This document shows positions 1 to 6,815 of a DNA stretch of 28,745 bases, piece after piece. Location: positions 1 to 28,745 of IMG/VR virus record IMGVR_UViG_3300009184_000153; one strand, 5' to 3'. Numbering within the stretch: the stretch's first letter is position 1; the number at the start of each line of letters is the position of its first letter. The position numbers were made by a program, and so were the translations under genes. Under the pieces are notes generated by a model that made no database searches, was not told the DNA's origin, and worked only from the letters and a program-made list of their open reading frames with translations. The DNA is from a virus.

Positions 1-201
1 ACACAACAAACAACAACTACAACAAGTGATACATATCAAGTTGTAGGTACACAAACTGCAGGTGGTTCATTATCAATCACTAATGCTGGTTTGTTTGATG
101 CTATTACATCAGGTAACTTGTTTGTTAAAGGTGACTTTTCTACTATTAGCTTAACTTCTGGCGATAGTATTCAGTTTACAATTAAAGTACAATTTAGTTA
201 A
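1..201 (+). CDS. C-terminal part of a probable virion structural protein (5' end outside window)
   Basis: An open frame runs from the first base to a TAA at 199-201, giving 66 residues with no start inside the window. It is rich in Thr, Ser and Gly and ends in alternating hydrophobic/polar residues (GDSIQFTIKVQFS), as expected of a beta-rich head or tail decoration protein. It lies 20 bases before the next structural gene on the same strand, so it probably belongs to the tail/appendage block. No family is recognised; the structural role is inferred from composition and position. Confidence 0.6.
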   Translation, partial: TQQTTTTTSDTYQVVGTQTAGGSLSITNAGLFDAITSGNLFVKGDFSTISLTSGDSIQFTIKVQFS

Positions 202-221
202 CCTGATTAGGAGCCAATATT

Positions 222-1013
222 ATGGCTATTAATCAATCGGCAATTAACGTAGCGGCTGTTAATGGTACTGCTAGTGTTTTTAACACTCAGCTGTTAACAG
301 TCAATGCTACAGTTAGTCCTAGCATTGTTTATCAAGGTATTGTAACTTTACTTTTAAGTGTTATTGCATCAACTACTGCTAGTATTTATAAAGGACTCTC
401 TCAACTCTTAGTAGTTGCCTCTAGGTTCTTTGTAGGTACAGGTGCTCTTGATGGTAATGCTTTAAATACAAGTACTATAAATGCTCAAGCTACGGGTGCA
501 GTTTCAAGTAACTCATCACTCTTTACTAACTTTTTCTTTTATAGATCTATTACGGCTGCATCAACAGCTTTAAATTCTATTAGAAAAGATGTGCTAGGGC
601 CTAATGTATTTTTAGTTACTGTTAACTCAACTGTTACTATTACTAAAGCAATAAATAAACTAATAGATCTTGTTTTAAGTACAGCTACAGCTACTATGAC
701 AAGAGCTTTAATTTTATTTAAAGAACTATTAGCTTCAGTTACAAGCAGTGCTACTTTATTAGCTACAAGACTTTACTATAGAACTTTAACTTATATATCT
801 GTTTCTGTATCTACTATAGTAAAATCTATTCAAAAACCATTGACAATTCTGGTAAATTGTGGTATTATATTAGTTAAGGGTGCAAGAAAGATTCTTACAG
901 TAGTAGTTACTTCTACAGCTACAATGATTAGAAGTGCTATATCTTTTGTAAAATTCCCTTTAAATAGATTAATATATGCCGCTTCTAAAATTAGAAAAGT
1001 CTTTTATTCTTAA
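222..1013 (+). CDS. Repetitive Thr/Ser-rich phage protein, probably structural
   Basis: This 263-residue protein starts at an ATG after an AGGAG-type site (TTAGGAGCC). From about residue 130 it is built of degenerate repeats of about 18 residues: a Ser/Thr patch, a hydrophobic stretch, one Lys or Arg, then more hydrophobic residues. The marker basic residues fall near K142, R161, R183, K201, K219 and R237. Similar 'STATA..VK' repeats are known to me from virion-associated proteins of environmental phages, but no function is established. It has no enzyme motif or clear signal peptide. The hydrophobic periodicity could reflect a beta-solenoid or a membrane-active segment. It sits between a partial structural gene and a small tail gene. 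Confidence 0.7.
   Translation: MAINQSAINVAAVNGTASVFNTQLLTVNATVSPSIVYQGIVTLLLSVIASTTASIYKGLSQLLVVASRFFVGTGALDGNALNTSTINAQATGAVSSNSSLFTNFFFYRSITAASTALNSIRKDVLGPNVFLVTVNSTVTITKAINKLIDLVLSTATATMTRALILFKELLASVTSSATLLATRLYYRTLTYISVSVSTIVKSIQKPLTILVNCGIILVKGARKILTVVVTSTATMIRSAISFVKFPLNRLIYAASKIRKVFYS
840..868 (+). promoter_or_regulatory. Candidate sigma70 promoter inside the repetitive gene
   Basis: TTGACA (840-845), a 17-base spacer and TATTAT (863-868) preceded by TGG (an extended -10). It would serve the small tail genes from 1025 onward, including the fibre and sulfotransferase cassette. In DNA this AT-rich a chance match is possible; only the fit to consensus supports it. Confidence 0.35.
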
Positions 1014-1024
1014 GGATTTAGGGT

Positions 1025-1336
1025 ATGCCTACGGCTTTTTCATATAAAGTAATTACTGAAAACGAACAGTTTACTTTTGATTTTTCCCCAGCTATGGGTA
1101 CAGGAGAGACTATTACGAGTGCTACTAGCACTGCACTAGTAGTTTCTGGTACAGATGCATCTCCTACTTCTATACTTCTTGGTAGTCCTGTAGTTAGTGG
1201 TCAACAAGTAGCTCAAAGAGTTTATGCTGGTTTAGATGGAGTAATCTATCGTATTCAAATGACGGCAGTTACGTCCTCTGCTAATACTTTAGTTCTTTTA
1301 GCTGACTTACAGATTCTTGCTCCACTTAGTGTCTAG
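1025..1336 (+). CDS. Small phage tail/neck protein, possible fibre-tail adaptor
   Basis: This 103-residue protein begins at an ATG 11 bases after the preceding stop, with GGATTTAGGGT upstream. The pattern 'TFDFSPAMGTGETITSATSTALVVSGTDASPTSIL...' followed by 'VVSGQQVAQRVYAGLDGVIYRIQMTAV' is one I recognise from a small Ig/beta-sandwich-like family common in podoviruses and siphoviruses of freshwater and soil. Members are sometimes annotated as virion structural or fibre-tail adaptor proteins. The exact role is not proven. Position before the Cys-motif protein and the fibre gene fits an appendage attachment role. Confidence 0.65.
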   Translation: MPTAFSYKVITENEQFTFDFSPAMGTGETITSATSTALVVSGTDASPTSILLGSPVVSGQQVAQRVYAGLDGVIYRIQMTAVTSSANTLVLLADLQILAPLSV

Positions 1337-1345
1337 GAGACTCAG

Positions 1346-1753
1346 TTGAGTTACATACCTAGATATGATAAAGGCAACTGGATTGCCATGTGTGACGTGT
1401 GCGGTCGTAAGTATAAAGCCAGTGCTCTAACTAAACGTTGGGATGGTCTAATGTGTTGTCAAGAGGATTGGGAAATCCGACAACCACAAGACTTTGTAAG
1501 GGGTATTGCAGATACTCAAATAGCTCCTTGGTTAAGATCAGAACCATCAGATAGCTTTATAGCAGTAACACTAAGTTTGTTAAGTCAACTTTTTTCAACA
1601 AGTACAGCAACCCTACTTACAGTTTTTACAGCAGCACCATACAACTTTTATATAACGAGCCCAGTAACAGTAACCTTGAGTGCTATATTACTCAATCCAT
1701 CAACACCAACCCAAATTAATGGGAACCCAATTAATACTACAACATTAAACTAG
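1346..1753 (+). CDS. Phage protein with N-terminal Cys-rich (zinc-binding-like) motif; TTG start
   Basis: The start is a TTG at 1346, six bases after AGGAGA (1335-1340). The first ATG further in would remove the conserved N-terminus, so TTG is preferred. The 135-residue protein has CDVCGRKY (C16, C19) and a CC pair (C37, C38), followed by 'RQPQDFVRGIADTQIAPWLRSEP'. This arrangement recurs in small proteins next to tail genes of many phages, and the cysteines probably bind zinc. The C-terminal half (from about residue 70) is Thr/Ser/Pro-rich and poorly conserved in character, resembling linker or fibre material. Function is unknown; a structural or assembly role is inferred from neighbours. 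Confidence 0.7.
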   Translation: MSYIPRYDKGNWIAMCDVCGRKYKASALTKRWDGLMCCQEDWEIRQPQDFVRGIADTQIAPWLRSEPSDSFIAVTLSLLSQLFSTSTATLLTVFTAAPYNFYITSPVTVTLSAILLNPSTPTQINGNPINTTTLN

Positions 1754-1762
1754 GATAATATT

Positions 1763-3400
1763 ATGGCAGGATTAAATCTATTTACAAATAATGCATCAAC
1801 TACACTAGCTTCTGGCATTTCAGCAGTAGCTACCTCATTAACAGTGGCACCAGGTACCGGGGCTTTATTCCCGACATTAGCAGGATCACAATACTTTTAT
1901 ACTACCTTAAGCAATCTTGCTGGTACTATTATTGAAATTGTTAAAGTAACTGCTAGGTCTACAGACACGTTTACTATTGTCCGTGCTCAAGATAATACAA
2001 GTGCTTCTGCATATATAACTGGTGATAAAGTAGAACTTCGTTTAGTAAATGCTAATTTAACTAACTTTCCACAATTAGACTCTACTAATACTTTTGCACA
2101 AACTCAAACATTTGTAACTCCTATATTAGGTACCCCTACCTCAGCTACACTTACTAATGCAACAGGTTTACCTTTAACTACTGGTGTTACAGGAACGTTA
2201 CCTATAGCTAATGGTGGTACAGGTACTACATCTACTACATTTACAAACTTAACTACTAATGTAACAGGCACTTTACCAATAGCAAATGGCGGAACTGGTG
2301 CAACAACATTAGCTGCTGCAACAATTGCTACACAAGGATATACAACTACTGCTACTGCGGCTGGAACAACTACACTTACTGTATCTAGCACACAGCTACA
2401 ATTCTTTACAGGAACAACAACGCAAACTGTTACATTGCCTGTAGCTAGCACCTTAACAGCTGGACAAAGATTTGAAATACATAACAACTCTACTGGATCT
2501 GTGACAGTTAATTCTTCTGGAGCTAATTTAGTTGCAACTGTATTAGCTAATACAACAGTAGTCTGTACTTGTATCTTAACTTCTGGTACCACAGCAGCTT
2601 CATGGGATGCTGATATTCAAGGATTTACCACTACACTTCCTGTAGCTCAAGGCGGAACAGGATTAGCAACACTAACAGCTAACAATGTTATTTTAGGTAA
2701 TGGTACTTCTGCTCCTACATTTGTAGCTCCAGGTACATCTACTAATGTTTTAACTTCTAACGGAACTACATGGACATCTGCAGCTGCCCCTCAACCTGGT
2801 CTTGGTGGAACAACAGTATTTACTGCTAACGGAACATTTACAATTCCTAGCGGTAAAACAGTGGTTAAAGTTACTGTTCAAGCGGGTGGTGGTGGCGGCG
2901 GTAATTATAACGGAGGCGGTGGTGGTGCAGGTGGAGCGGCTGTTAAATATTTAACAGGATTAACTCCTGGCAATACTCTTACTGTAGTTAGAGGAGCTGG
3001 CGGTTCAAACGCCGGTGGTGCTGGAAGCACTTCATCTGTAGCATCAGGAACTCAAATTATAACTACAATTTCAGCAACGGGTGGTGCAGCTGGGACGACT
3101 GGAAATCAACAAAATGGTGATGGTGGTGTTGGTGGTGTTGGTACTAATGGTGATATAAATATTACTGGACAAGGCGGTGGTGGTGGATCAGGTGAAAGTG
3201 GATGTGGTGGTGGTGTTTCTGTAGGTGGTGTAGGTGGATCAGGTTTATATAGTGGTGGTGGTTATGGATCAGGATCTTCTTATGGCTCTGCTCATAGCGG
3301 AGGTACTGGAACTCTTGGTGGAGGAGGCGGAGGAGGGGCTGGTTATTATTATGCATCTGGCGGTTACGGTGGTAATGGTATTATTGTATTTGAATATTAA
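1763..3400 (+). CDS. Tail fibre-like adhesin with glycine-rich tip
   Basis: This 545-residue protein follows a short leader (AGGATAATATT before ATG). The N-terminal region (to about 115) is Thr-rich beta and may anchor to the virion. Residues about 120-345 carry repeats typical of phage fibres: 'TGTLPIANGGTG' twice, then 'TLPVAQGGTG' and 'NVILGNGTSAPTFV...TSNGTTWTSA'. From about residue 350 there is 'TVFTANGTFTIPSGKTVVKVTV', which leads into a long Gly-rich domain with runs of six Gly and many Tyr and Ser (about 373-545). That last architecture matches the Gly-rich domain of phage and environmental adhesins and recalls polyglycine receptor-binding tips. It is the likely host-recognition protein of this block and directly precedes the sulfotransferase gene. 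Confidence 0.8.
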   Translation: MAGLNLFTNNASTTLASGISAVATSLTVAPGTGALFPTLAGSQYFYTTLSNLAGTIIEIVKVTARSTDTFTIVRAQDNTSASAYITGDKVELRLVNANLTNFPQLDSTNTFAQTQTFVTPILGTPTSATLTNATGLPLTTGVTGTLPIANGGTGTTSTTFTNLTTNVTGTLPIANGGTGATTLAAATIATQGYTTTATAAGTTTLTVSSTQLQFFTGTTTQTVTLPVASTLTAGQRFEIHNNSTGSVTVNSSGANLVATVLANTTVVCTCILTSGTTAASWDADIQGFTTTLPVAQGGTGLATLTANNVILGNGTSAPTFVAPGTSTNVLTSNGTTWTSAAAPQPGLGGTTVFTANGTFTIPSGKTVVKVTVQAGGGGGGNYNGGGGGAGGAAVKYLTGLTPGNTLTVVRGAGGSNAGGAGSTSSVASGTQIITTISATGGAAGTTGNQQNGDGGVGGVGTNGDINITGQGGGGGSGESGCGGGVSVGGVGGSGLYSGGGYGSGSSYGSAHSGGTGTLGGGGGGGAGYYYASGGYGGNGIIVFEY

Positions 3401-3405
3401 TTTTA

Positions 3406-4152
3406 ATGGATAAATTTATAGCGTTAAGTGGATTACCTAGATCAGGATCAACTTTACTATCAGCTATACTTTCACAAAATCCTAATATTCATGCAGAAGG
3501 CAATAGTGCAGTATGTCAATTAATGTGGGATATGCAACAATCATGTTTAGGCAATTCAAATGAGCAATTAAAAGCAACTTATAGAGAACAAACTGCTTTT
3601 GATTTAATATCATCAATACCTAAAACATATTATAAAGATACTAATGCAAAAGTAATTATAGATAAGTGTAGGTCTTGGACACTACCTGATAATATGCAAA
3701 TGCTTTATAGTTATTTTGAACACAAACCAAAAGTGATTGTATTAGAAAGACCTATTATTGAAATAGTAAAATCTTTTGTAGCATTAAGAATAACTAACAA
3801 TTGGGAAGGAAATCCTGAAGATGGATTGTTAGATACATGGTCAGAACCTATTATGCGTTCTTATGAAGGTGTAAAATGGGCAAAAGCCAATAATAATGGT
3901 GAGTTTTTATTTGTTCAATATGATGATTTGGTAAATAACACTCAAGATACAATAGATACAATATATGAGTTTTGTGAGTTAGAGTGTTTTGAACATGATT
4001 TTAACAACATTACAAACAAGCATCCTGAAGATGACACAGTTTATAATATGATTGGTCAGCATGATGTAAGACCTACCATAAATAAAAAAGACTTGGATGT
4101 AGTTCTTACAGATGCTACAATAAAAAAATGTAAGGCAATAGAGAATAAATGA
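3406..4152 (+). CDS. PAPS-dependent sulfotransferase
   Basis: This 248-residue protein has the two PAPS-binding signatures of cytosolic-type sulfotransferases. The 5'-phosphosulfate loop is GLPRSGSTLL at residues 9-18. The 3'-phosphate site is R115 with S123 in 'LERPIIEIVKSF'; the 8-residue spacing equals that of known enzymes. Later features 'QYDDLV' (171-176) and 'HDVRP' (219-223) also fit the family. It would transfer sulfate from PAPS to an acceptor that cannot be told from sequence (glycan, lipid, metabolite or protein Tyr). It starts five bases after the fibre gene with no clear Shine-Dalgarno. Its stop overlaps the next start (ATGA), and an APS kinase-like gene two genes on could supply PAPS. 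Confidence 0.85.
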   Translation: MDKFIALSGLPRSGSTLLSAILSQNPNIHAEGNSAVCQLMWDMQQSCLGNSNEQLKATYREQTAFDLISSIPKTYYKDTNAKVIIDKCRSWTLPDNMQMLYSYFEHKPKVIVLERPIIEIVKSFVALRITNNWEGNPEDGLLDTWSEPIMRSYEGVKWAKANNNGEFLFVQYDDLVNNTQDTIDTIYEFCELECFEHDFNNITNKHPEDDTVYNMIGQHDVRPTINKKDLDVVLTDATIKKCKAIENK

Positions 4153-4679
4153 TTATTCCTTTAGTAATAGATAGGAATATAAAAAAAGAAGTATTAAAGT
4201 TTGTAGATAATTCTGACAAATCTTTATGGACTATTAATCCTATAGGAGAGAACAGAAAATATTGTACTTTAAATGCTTTTAATATAGAGCTAACTAAAAT
4301 AATAAAAGATTACAGTAGTAAAGTATATAAATATTTTGAAATTGATAATATTATGTCTGAGCCTATATTTGGTAATTTTATAGGAGTTCAAACTAATGGA
4401 GCATTTGTTCATGAACATACAGATGAAGCCCCTAATGGTTTGCATCATATAAGACTAAACTTTTTAATATCAAAACCAGAACAAGGTGGAATGCCTAATA
4501 TTAATGGAATTGAATTTAAAGTTAATGAAGATGAAGCATGGTTTAATTGGGCTAATAAATACAGACATTCATCTAGTAGTGTAATAGGTGATAAAAAAAG
4601 AATTGTATTAAGCCTTGGTGCATTAATAACTGAAGATAATGTTAATAAGATCATAGCTAAATGCGAATCCTTATCATAG
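4149..4679 (+). CDS. 2-oxoglutarate/Fe(II)-dependent oxygenase-like protein
   Basis: This 176-residue protein is translationally coupled (ATGA) to the sulfotransferase. It shows the expected iron triad of the double-stranded beta-helix oxygenases: H90-T-D92 in 'VHEHTDEAP' and a distal H140 in 'NKYRHSSS'. R151 in 'GDKKRIVLSLG' is well placed to bind 2-oxoglutarate. The 'W-F-N-W-A-N-K-Y-R-H' stretch resembles prolyl-hydroxylase or aspartyl/asparaginyl hydroxylase-like phage proteins. The reaction is likely hydroxylation of a protein or small molecule, but the substrate is unknown. Its position between a sulfotransferase and an APS kinase-like gene suggests joint modification of one target or a shared horizontally acquired cassette. 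Confidence 0.75.
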   Translation: MIIPLVIDRNIKKEVLKFVDNSDKSLWTINPIGENRKYCTLNAFNIELTKIIKDYSSKVYKYFEIDNIMSEPIFGNFIGVQTNGAFVHEHTDEAPNGLHHIRLNFLISKPEQGGMPNINGIEFKVNEDEAWFNWANKYRHSSSSVIGDKKRIVLSLGALITEDNVNKIIAKCESLS

Positions 4680-5065
4680 GACTATCAGGTTCAGGTAAGA
4701 CTACACTAGCTAAAGAACTAAGTGCTAGCCTAAACGCTAAGCATTTAAATGCGGATGAACTCCGTAAGCAATACAACGACTGGGATTTCTCAGACGCAGG
4801 AAGGTTAAGACAAGCACATCGAATTAAAAACTTGTCTGATAAATATGATTTGGTAGTGTGTGATTTTATAGCACCTAAAGAAATACATAGACATATTGTA
4901 GATGCTGACATATTAATATGGATGGATACAGTTAAAGAAAGTAAATATAAAGATACAGATAAATTGTTTGAAACACCAAAAAACTATAGCTTAAGAATAT
5001 TAGAAAAAAACTCAAATTATTGGGCTAATATTATTTATGACAAGATAGGTAAAAATGAGTTATAA
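4661..5065 (+). CDS. APS (adenylylsulfate) kinase-like P-loop kinase
   Basis: The 134-residue protein starts 19 bases inside the preceding gene. It has a Walker A loop GLSGSGKT (7-14), 'NADELR' (30-35, where APS kinases have D-G-D-N-x-R) and 'DFSDAGRLRQAHRI' (42-55), the counterpart of the conserved FSxxDRxxNIxR segment. 'VCDFIAPKEIHR' and 'DADILIWMDTVKES' follow the strand order of the family. It would phosphorylate APS to PAPS, the donor of the neighbouring sulfotransferase. It is shorter than bacterial CysC (about 200 residues) and its C-terminus ('KYKDTDKLFETP') resembles a compact phage/marine subgroup. The alternative is a P-loop kinase acting on another small substrate. No ATP sulfurylase is visible, so APS would come from the host. 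Confidence 0.72.
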   Translation: MRILIIGLSGSGKTTLAKELSASLNAKHLNADELRKQYNDWDFSDAGRLRQAHRIKNLSDKYDLVVCDFIAPKEIHRHIVDADILIWMDTVKESKYKDTDKLFETPKNYSLRILEKNSNYWANIIYDKIGKNEL

Positions 5066-5405
5066 AAAAGCATCAGAACTTGCACTAAAAGCCAAAAAAG
5101 TCTATTCATCAATAGATTCACCTTGGCATTGTTATTACCATGCTTTAAGTGGTGATGAACTAAAAGAACAGATTATGACTATTGCTCACAAGCCAACAGA
5201 CGCTATGATGAGTTTTGCATACAAAGATTTAACTGCACCTTACAAGATGTATGAAGATCAAGGTTTAGTTGAGTTTGTAAGACACAATTATAAAGTAACA
5301 GATAATGAAATACCTGAATGTATCAACTGCATTAAAGAGTTTCTTGATGATGCTAAAATTGAATACACAGGAAAACCATTTTTTAATAAGGAAATAACAA
5401 TATGA
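5055..5405 (+). CDS. Hypothetical protein
   Basis: This 116-residue protein overlaps the kinase-like gene by 11 bases. It is mainly helical in character and mildly charged, with no signal peptide, membrane segment or recognised catalytic motif. Four cysteines or histidines are scattered ('WHCYYH', 'ECINC'), and a metal site is possible but not demonstrated. The tight overlap on both sides (11 bases upstream, ATGA downstream) shows it is translated with the cassette. I do not recognise the family. Confidence 0.6.
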   Translation: MSYKKASELALKAKKVYSSIDSPWHCYYHALSGDELKEQIMTIAHKPTDAMMSFAYKDLTAPYKMYEDQGLVEFVRHNYKVTDNEIPECINCIKEFLDDAKIEYTGKPFFNKEITI

Positions 5406-5653
5406 AATATGCTTTAGTATGTAAAAATGAACCTAGACAACAAGGTTATAGAGTAGCTGAAATTGTGGATACTTTACCATCTTTTGAACCTGCACCCGAC
5501 CATCAATGGATTGAATGTGCTGATGATTTAGTAGCGGATGCAAAGTGGTTTGATCCAAGTGATAACACTTATAAAGACTTTCCAATTCCTGAACCAACCC
5601 AAGCAAGGGCAGCTGACGGCCAACCAAAAACAAACGGAACACAAGAAATTTAA
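5402..5653 (+). CDS. Hypothetical small acidic phage protein
   Basis: This 83-residue protein starts at an ATGA overlap with its upstream neighbour and ends in TAATG with the cupin gene. The N-terminus is a probable beta strand (MKYALVC). It is followed by 'HQWIECADDLVADAKWFDP', with regularly spaced Trp residues, and a Pro/Ala-rich polar tail. Such Trp-Asp-Pro patterns occur in small proteins near fibre genes, sometimes annotated as tail-fibre assembly-like. The similarity is too weak to assign a role. Confidence 0.6.
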   Translation: MKYALVCKNEPRQQGYRVAEIVDTLPSFEPAPDHQWIECADDLVADAKWFDPSDNTYKDFPIPEPTQARAADGQPKTNGTQEI

Positions 5654-5934
5654 TGGTTCAAGCAGCACCACTTAAACATAGCTTTACTTATGATGGAGCA
5701 CAGTTAAATGTAATTCATGCCAATAAGGGGGAAGGTTTACCTAAGCATTCTCACTCTTATAGTCATGCTACTATTTGCCACAACGGCTCTTGCGTTATAA
5801 GAATGGAAGGCAAAGAAAAGATTATTAATAAACACAGTGGTGCTTTTAATTTACCAGCTGGTGAGTGGCATGAGATTGAAGCATTGGAAGACGATACTGT
5901 ATTTGTAAACGTATTCTCAGAGGGTAAGTACTAA
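5653..5934 (+). CDS. Cupin-fold protein
   Basis: The 93-residue protein is a single small cupin barrel. Cupin motif 1 appears as 'GEGLPKHSHSYSHATICHNGS', with metal-ligand candidates H32, H34 and H38; the usual Glu is replaced by His. Motif 2 appears as 'GAFNLPAGEWHEI' with H73. Cupins can be isomerases, dioxygenases or ligand-binding proteins, and nothing here fixes the substrate. It is coupled by one-base TAATG overlaps to both neighbours and precedes the lysis genes. It could act with the sugar/sulfate modifying cassette upstream, but that is inference. Confidence 0.75.
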   Translation: MVQAAPLKHSFTYDGAQLNVIHANKGEGLPKHSHSYSHATICHNGSCVIRMEGKEKIINKHSGAFNLPAGEWHEIEALEDDTVFVNVFSEGKY

Positions 5935-6299
5935 TGGATCCAATAACAATCCTATCAGCTTTTGCTCCAGTAGTAATGGACTTAGGTAAGTCCCTTATTA
6001 ACAAGTTTGTAGCTCCAGATCAATTTAAACCTGCAACTATCGAGCAGTATGCTCAGATGAAGAACATAGACTTAGAGTTCTTTAAGGTTATGAATGATGC
6101 TGGGGCAGGTAATTCTTCATACCTTTGGGTAGAAGCCATCGTTAGATTAATGAGGCCTCTAATAGGCCTTCTTGTGCTTTCTACATGGGTATATATGCAT
6201 GTAACTGGTATAGGAACTCCTGAGGTAGATAACTTTGCTAGTGCTGTAGGTTTCTACTTATTTGGTGAGAGAAGCTTATTTTATATTAAAAAGAAATGA
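5934..6299 (+). CDS. Holin-like membrane protein (GTA/3TM holin family)
   Basis: The 121-residue protein has an amphipathic N-terminus ('DPITILSAFAPVVMDLGKSLINKFVAPDQFKPATIEQY') and a membrane segment at about 68-91 ('AIVRLMRPLIGLLVLSTWVYMHV'). A second hydrophobic stretch is at about 101-111, followed by 'FGERSLFY' and a Lys-rich tail. I recognise this order as the 3TM holin family found in gene transfer agents and many podoviruses. It would form lesions in the inner membrane at the end of infection. A second holin-type gene lies 335 bases downstream. Confidence 0.75.
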   Translation: MDPITILSAFAPVVMDLGKSLINKFVAPDQFKPATIEQYAQMKNIDLEFFKVMNDAGAGNSSYLWVEAIVRLMRPLIGLLVLSTWVYMHVTGIGTPEVDNFASAVGFYLFGERSLFYIKKK

Positions 6300-6634
6300 A
6301 TCTTATAACAGTTGAGTCGTGCAAGGCAGTTTACAGAATGTTACGTGAACTCCCACCCTTCAACAAGTATGAGTTACCTAGACCTTCAGAGATAGAATTT
6401 TTAGTAGTAGATGATCCTGCAATGTATGGGCAGTATCAACCTGAACCTCATTGTATTACAATTAGTTCAGCTAAGATGAGTCAACTACAGACCCTTGAGA
6501 AAACAATGGCACATGAAATGGTGCATCTTATTTTATACCTTCAGGGTAAAAGATATGAACTACATAACAAAAACTTCTATAACTTAACATATCAAATAGC
6601 CGCTATCTATGGCTGGGAACCTAAGGATTTATAA
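6296..6634 (+). CDS. SprT-like zinc metallopeptidase
   Basis: This 112-residue protein contains H73-E-M-V-H77 in 'MAHEMVHLILYLQ', the HExxH zinc site, and a third likely ligand H90 in 'RYELHNKNFY'. 'CITISSAKM' before it fits the strand preceding the active helix in SprT/M48-like minimal peptidases. Small proteins of this type are common in phage lysis or tail regions. The substrate is unknown; host proteins or phage virion precursors are candidates. The start overlaps the holin stop (ATGA) and the stop overlaps the next start (TAATG), so it is co-translated with two holin-type genes. Confidence 0.75.
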   Translation: MNLITVESCKAVYRMLRELPPFNKYELPRPSEIEFLVVDDPAMYGQYQPEPHCITISSAKMSQLQTLEKTMAHEMVHLILYLQGKRYELHNKNFYNLTYQIAAIYGWEPKDL

Positions 6635-6813
6635 TGGAACATTTACAAGAGTCAACTAAACACATAATAGACACAGCATCAATAGCTACTGCAGTAGGAA
6701 CCATGATGCAAGTATTGCCAGCAATTGCTGCTTTATTTACAATTATTTGGACTTTAATTCGTATTTACGAAACTAAGACAGTACAGAAACTATTAGGTAA
6801 ACATAAAGGATAA
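6634..6813 (+). CDS. T7-type (class II-like) holin, 59 residues
   Basis: This short gene starts at the ATG in a TAATG overlap with the metallopeptidase stop and ends at TAA 6811-6813. The protein begins 'MEHLQESTKH', has a long hydrophobic stretch at about 14-44 ('SIATAVGTMMQVLPAIAALF' then 'TIIWTLIRI') and a basic tail ('KLLGKHKG'). This polar head, single long or hairpin membrane segment and basic tail is typical of the T7 gp17.5-like holin family in freshwater podoviruses. It likely triggers inner-membrane permeabilisation, working with or regulating the larger holin upstream. Confidence 0.8.
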   Translation: MEHLQESTKHIIDTASIATAVGTMMQVLPAIAALFTIIWTLIRIYETKTVQKLLGKHKG

Positions 6814-6815
6814 GT

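Noticed and set aside
2104-2592. 162-codon minus-strand frame inside the fibre gene
   Set aside because: Antisense shadow of Thr/Gly/Ala-rich repeats; Val-rich composition without motifs, no ribosome site, and the plus-strand gene is clearly real.
3162-3356. His-rich 64-codon minus-strand frame
   Set aside because: His and Asn runs are the reverse complement of the Gly codons of the fibre tip; not a metal-binding protein.
4657-4911. 84-codon minus-strand frame over the APS kinase-like gene
   Set aside because: The plus strand encodes a Walker A protein; the opposite frame shows no motif.
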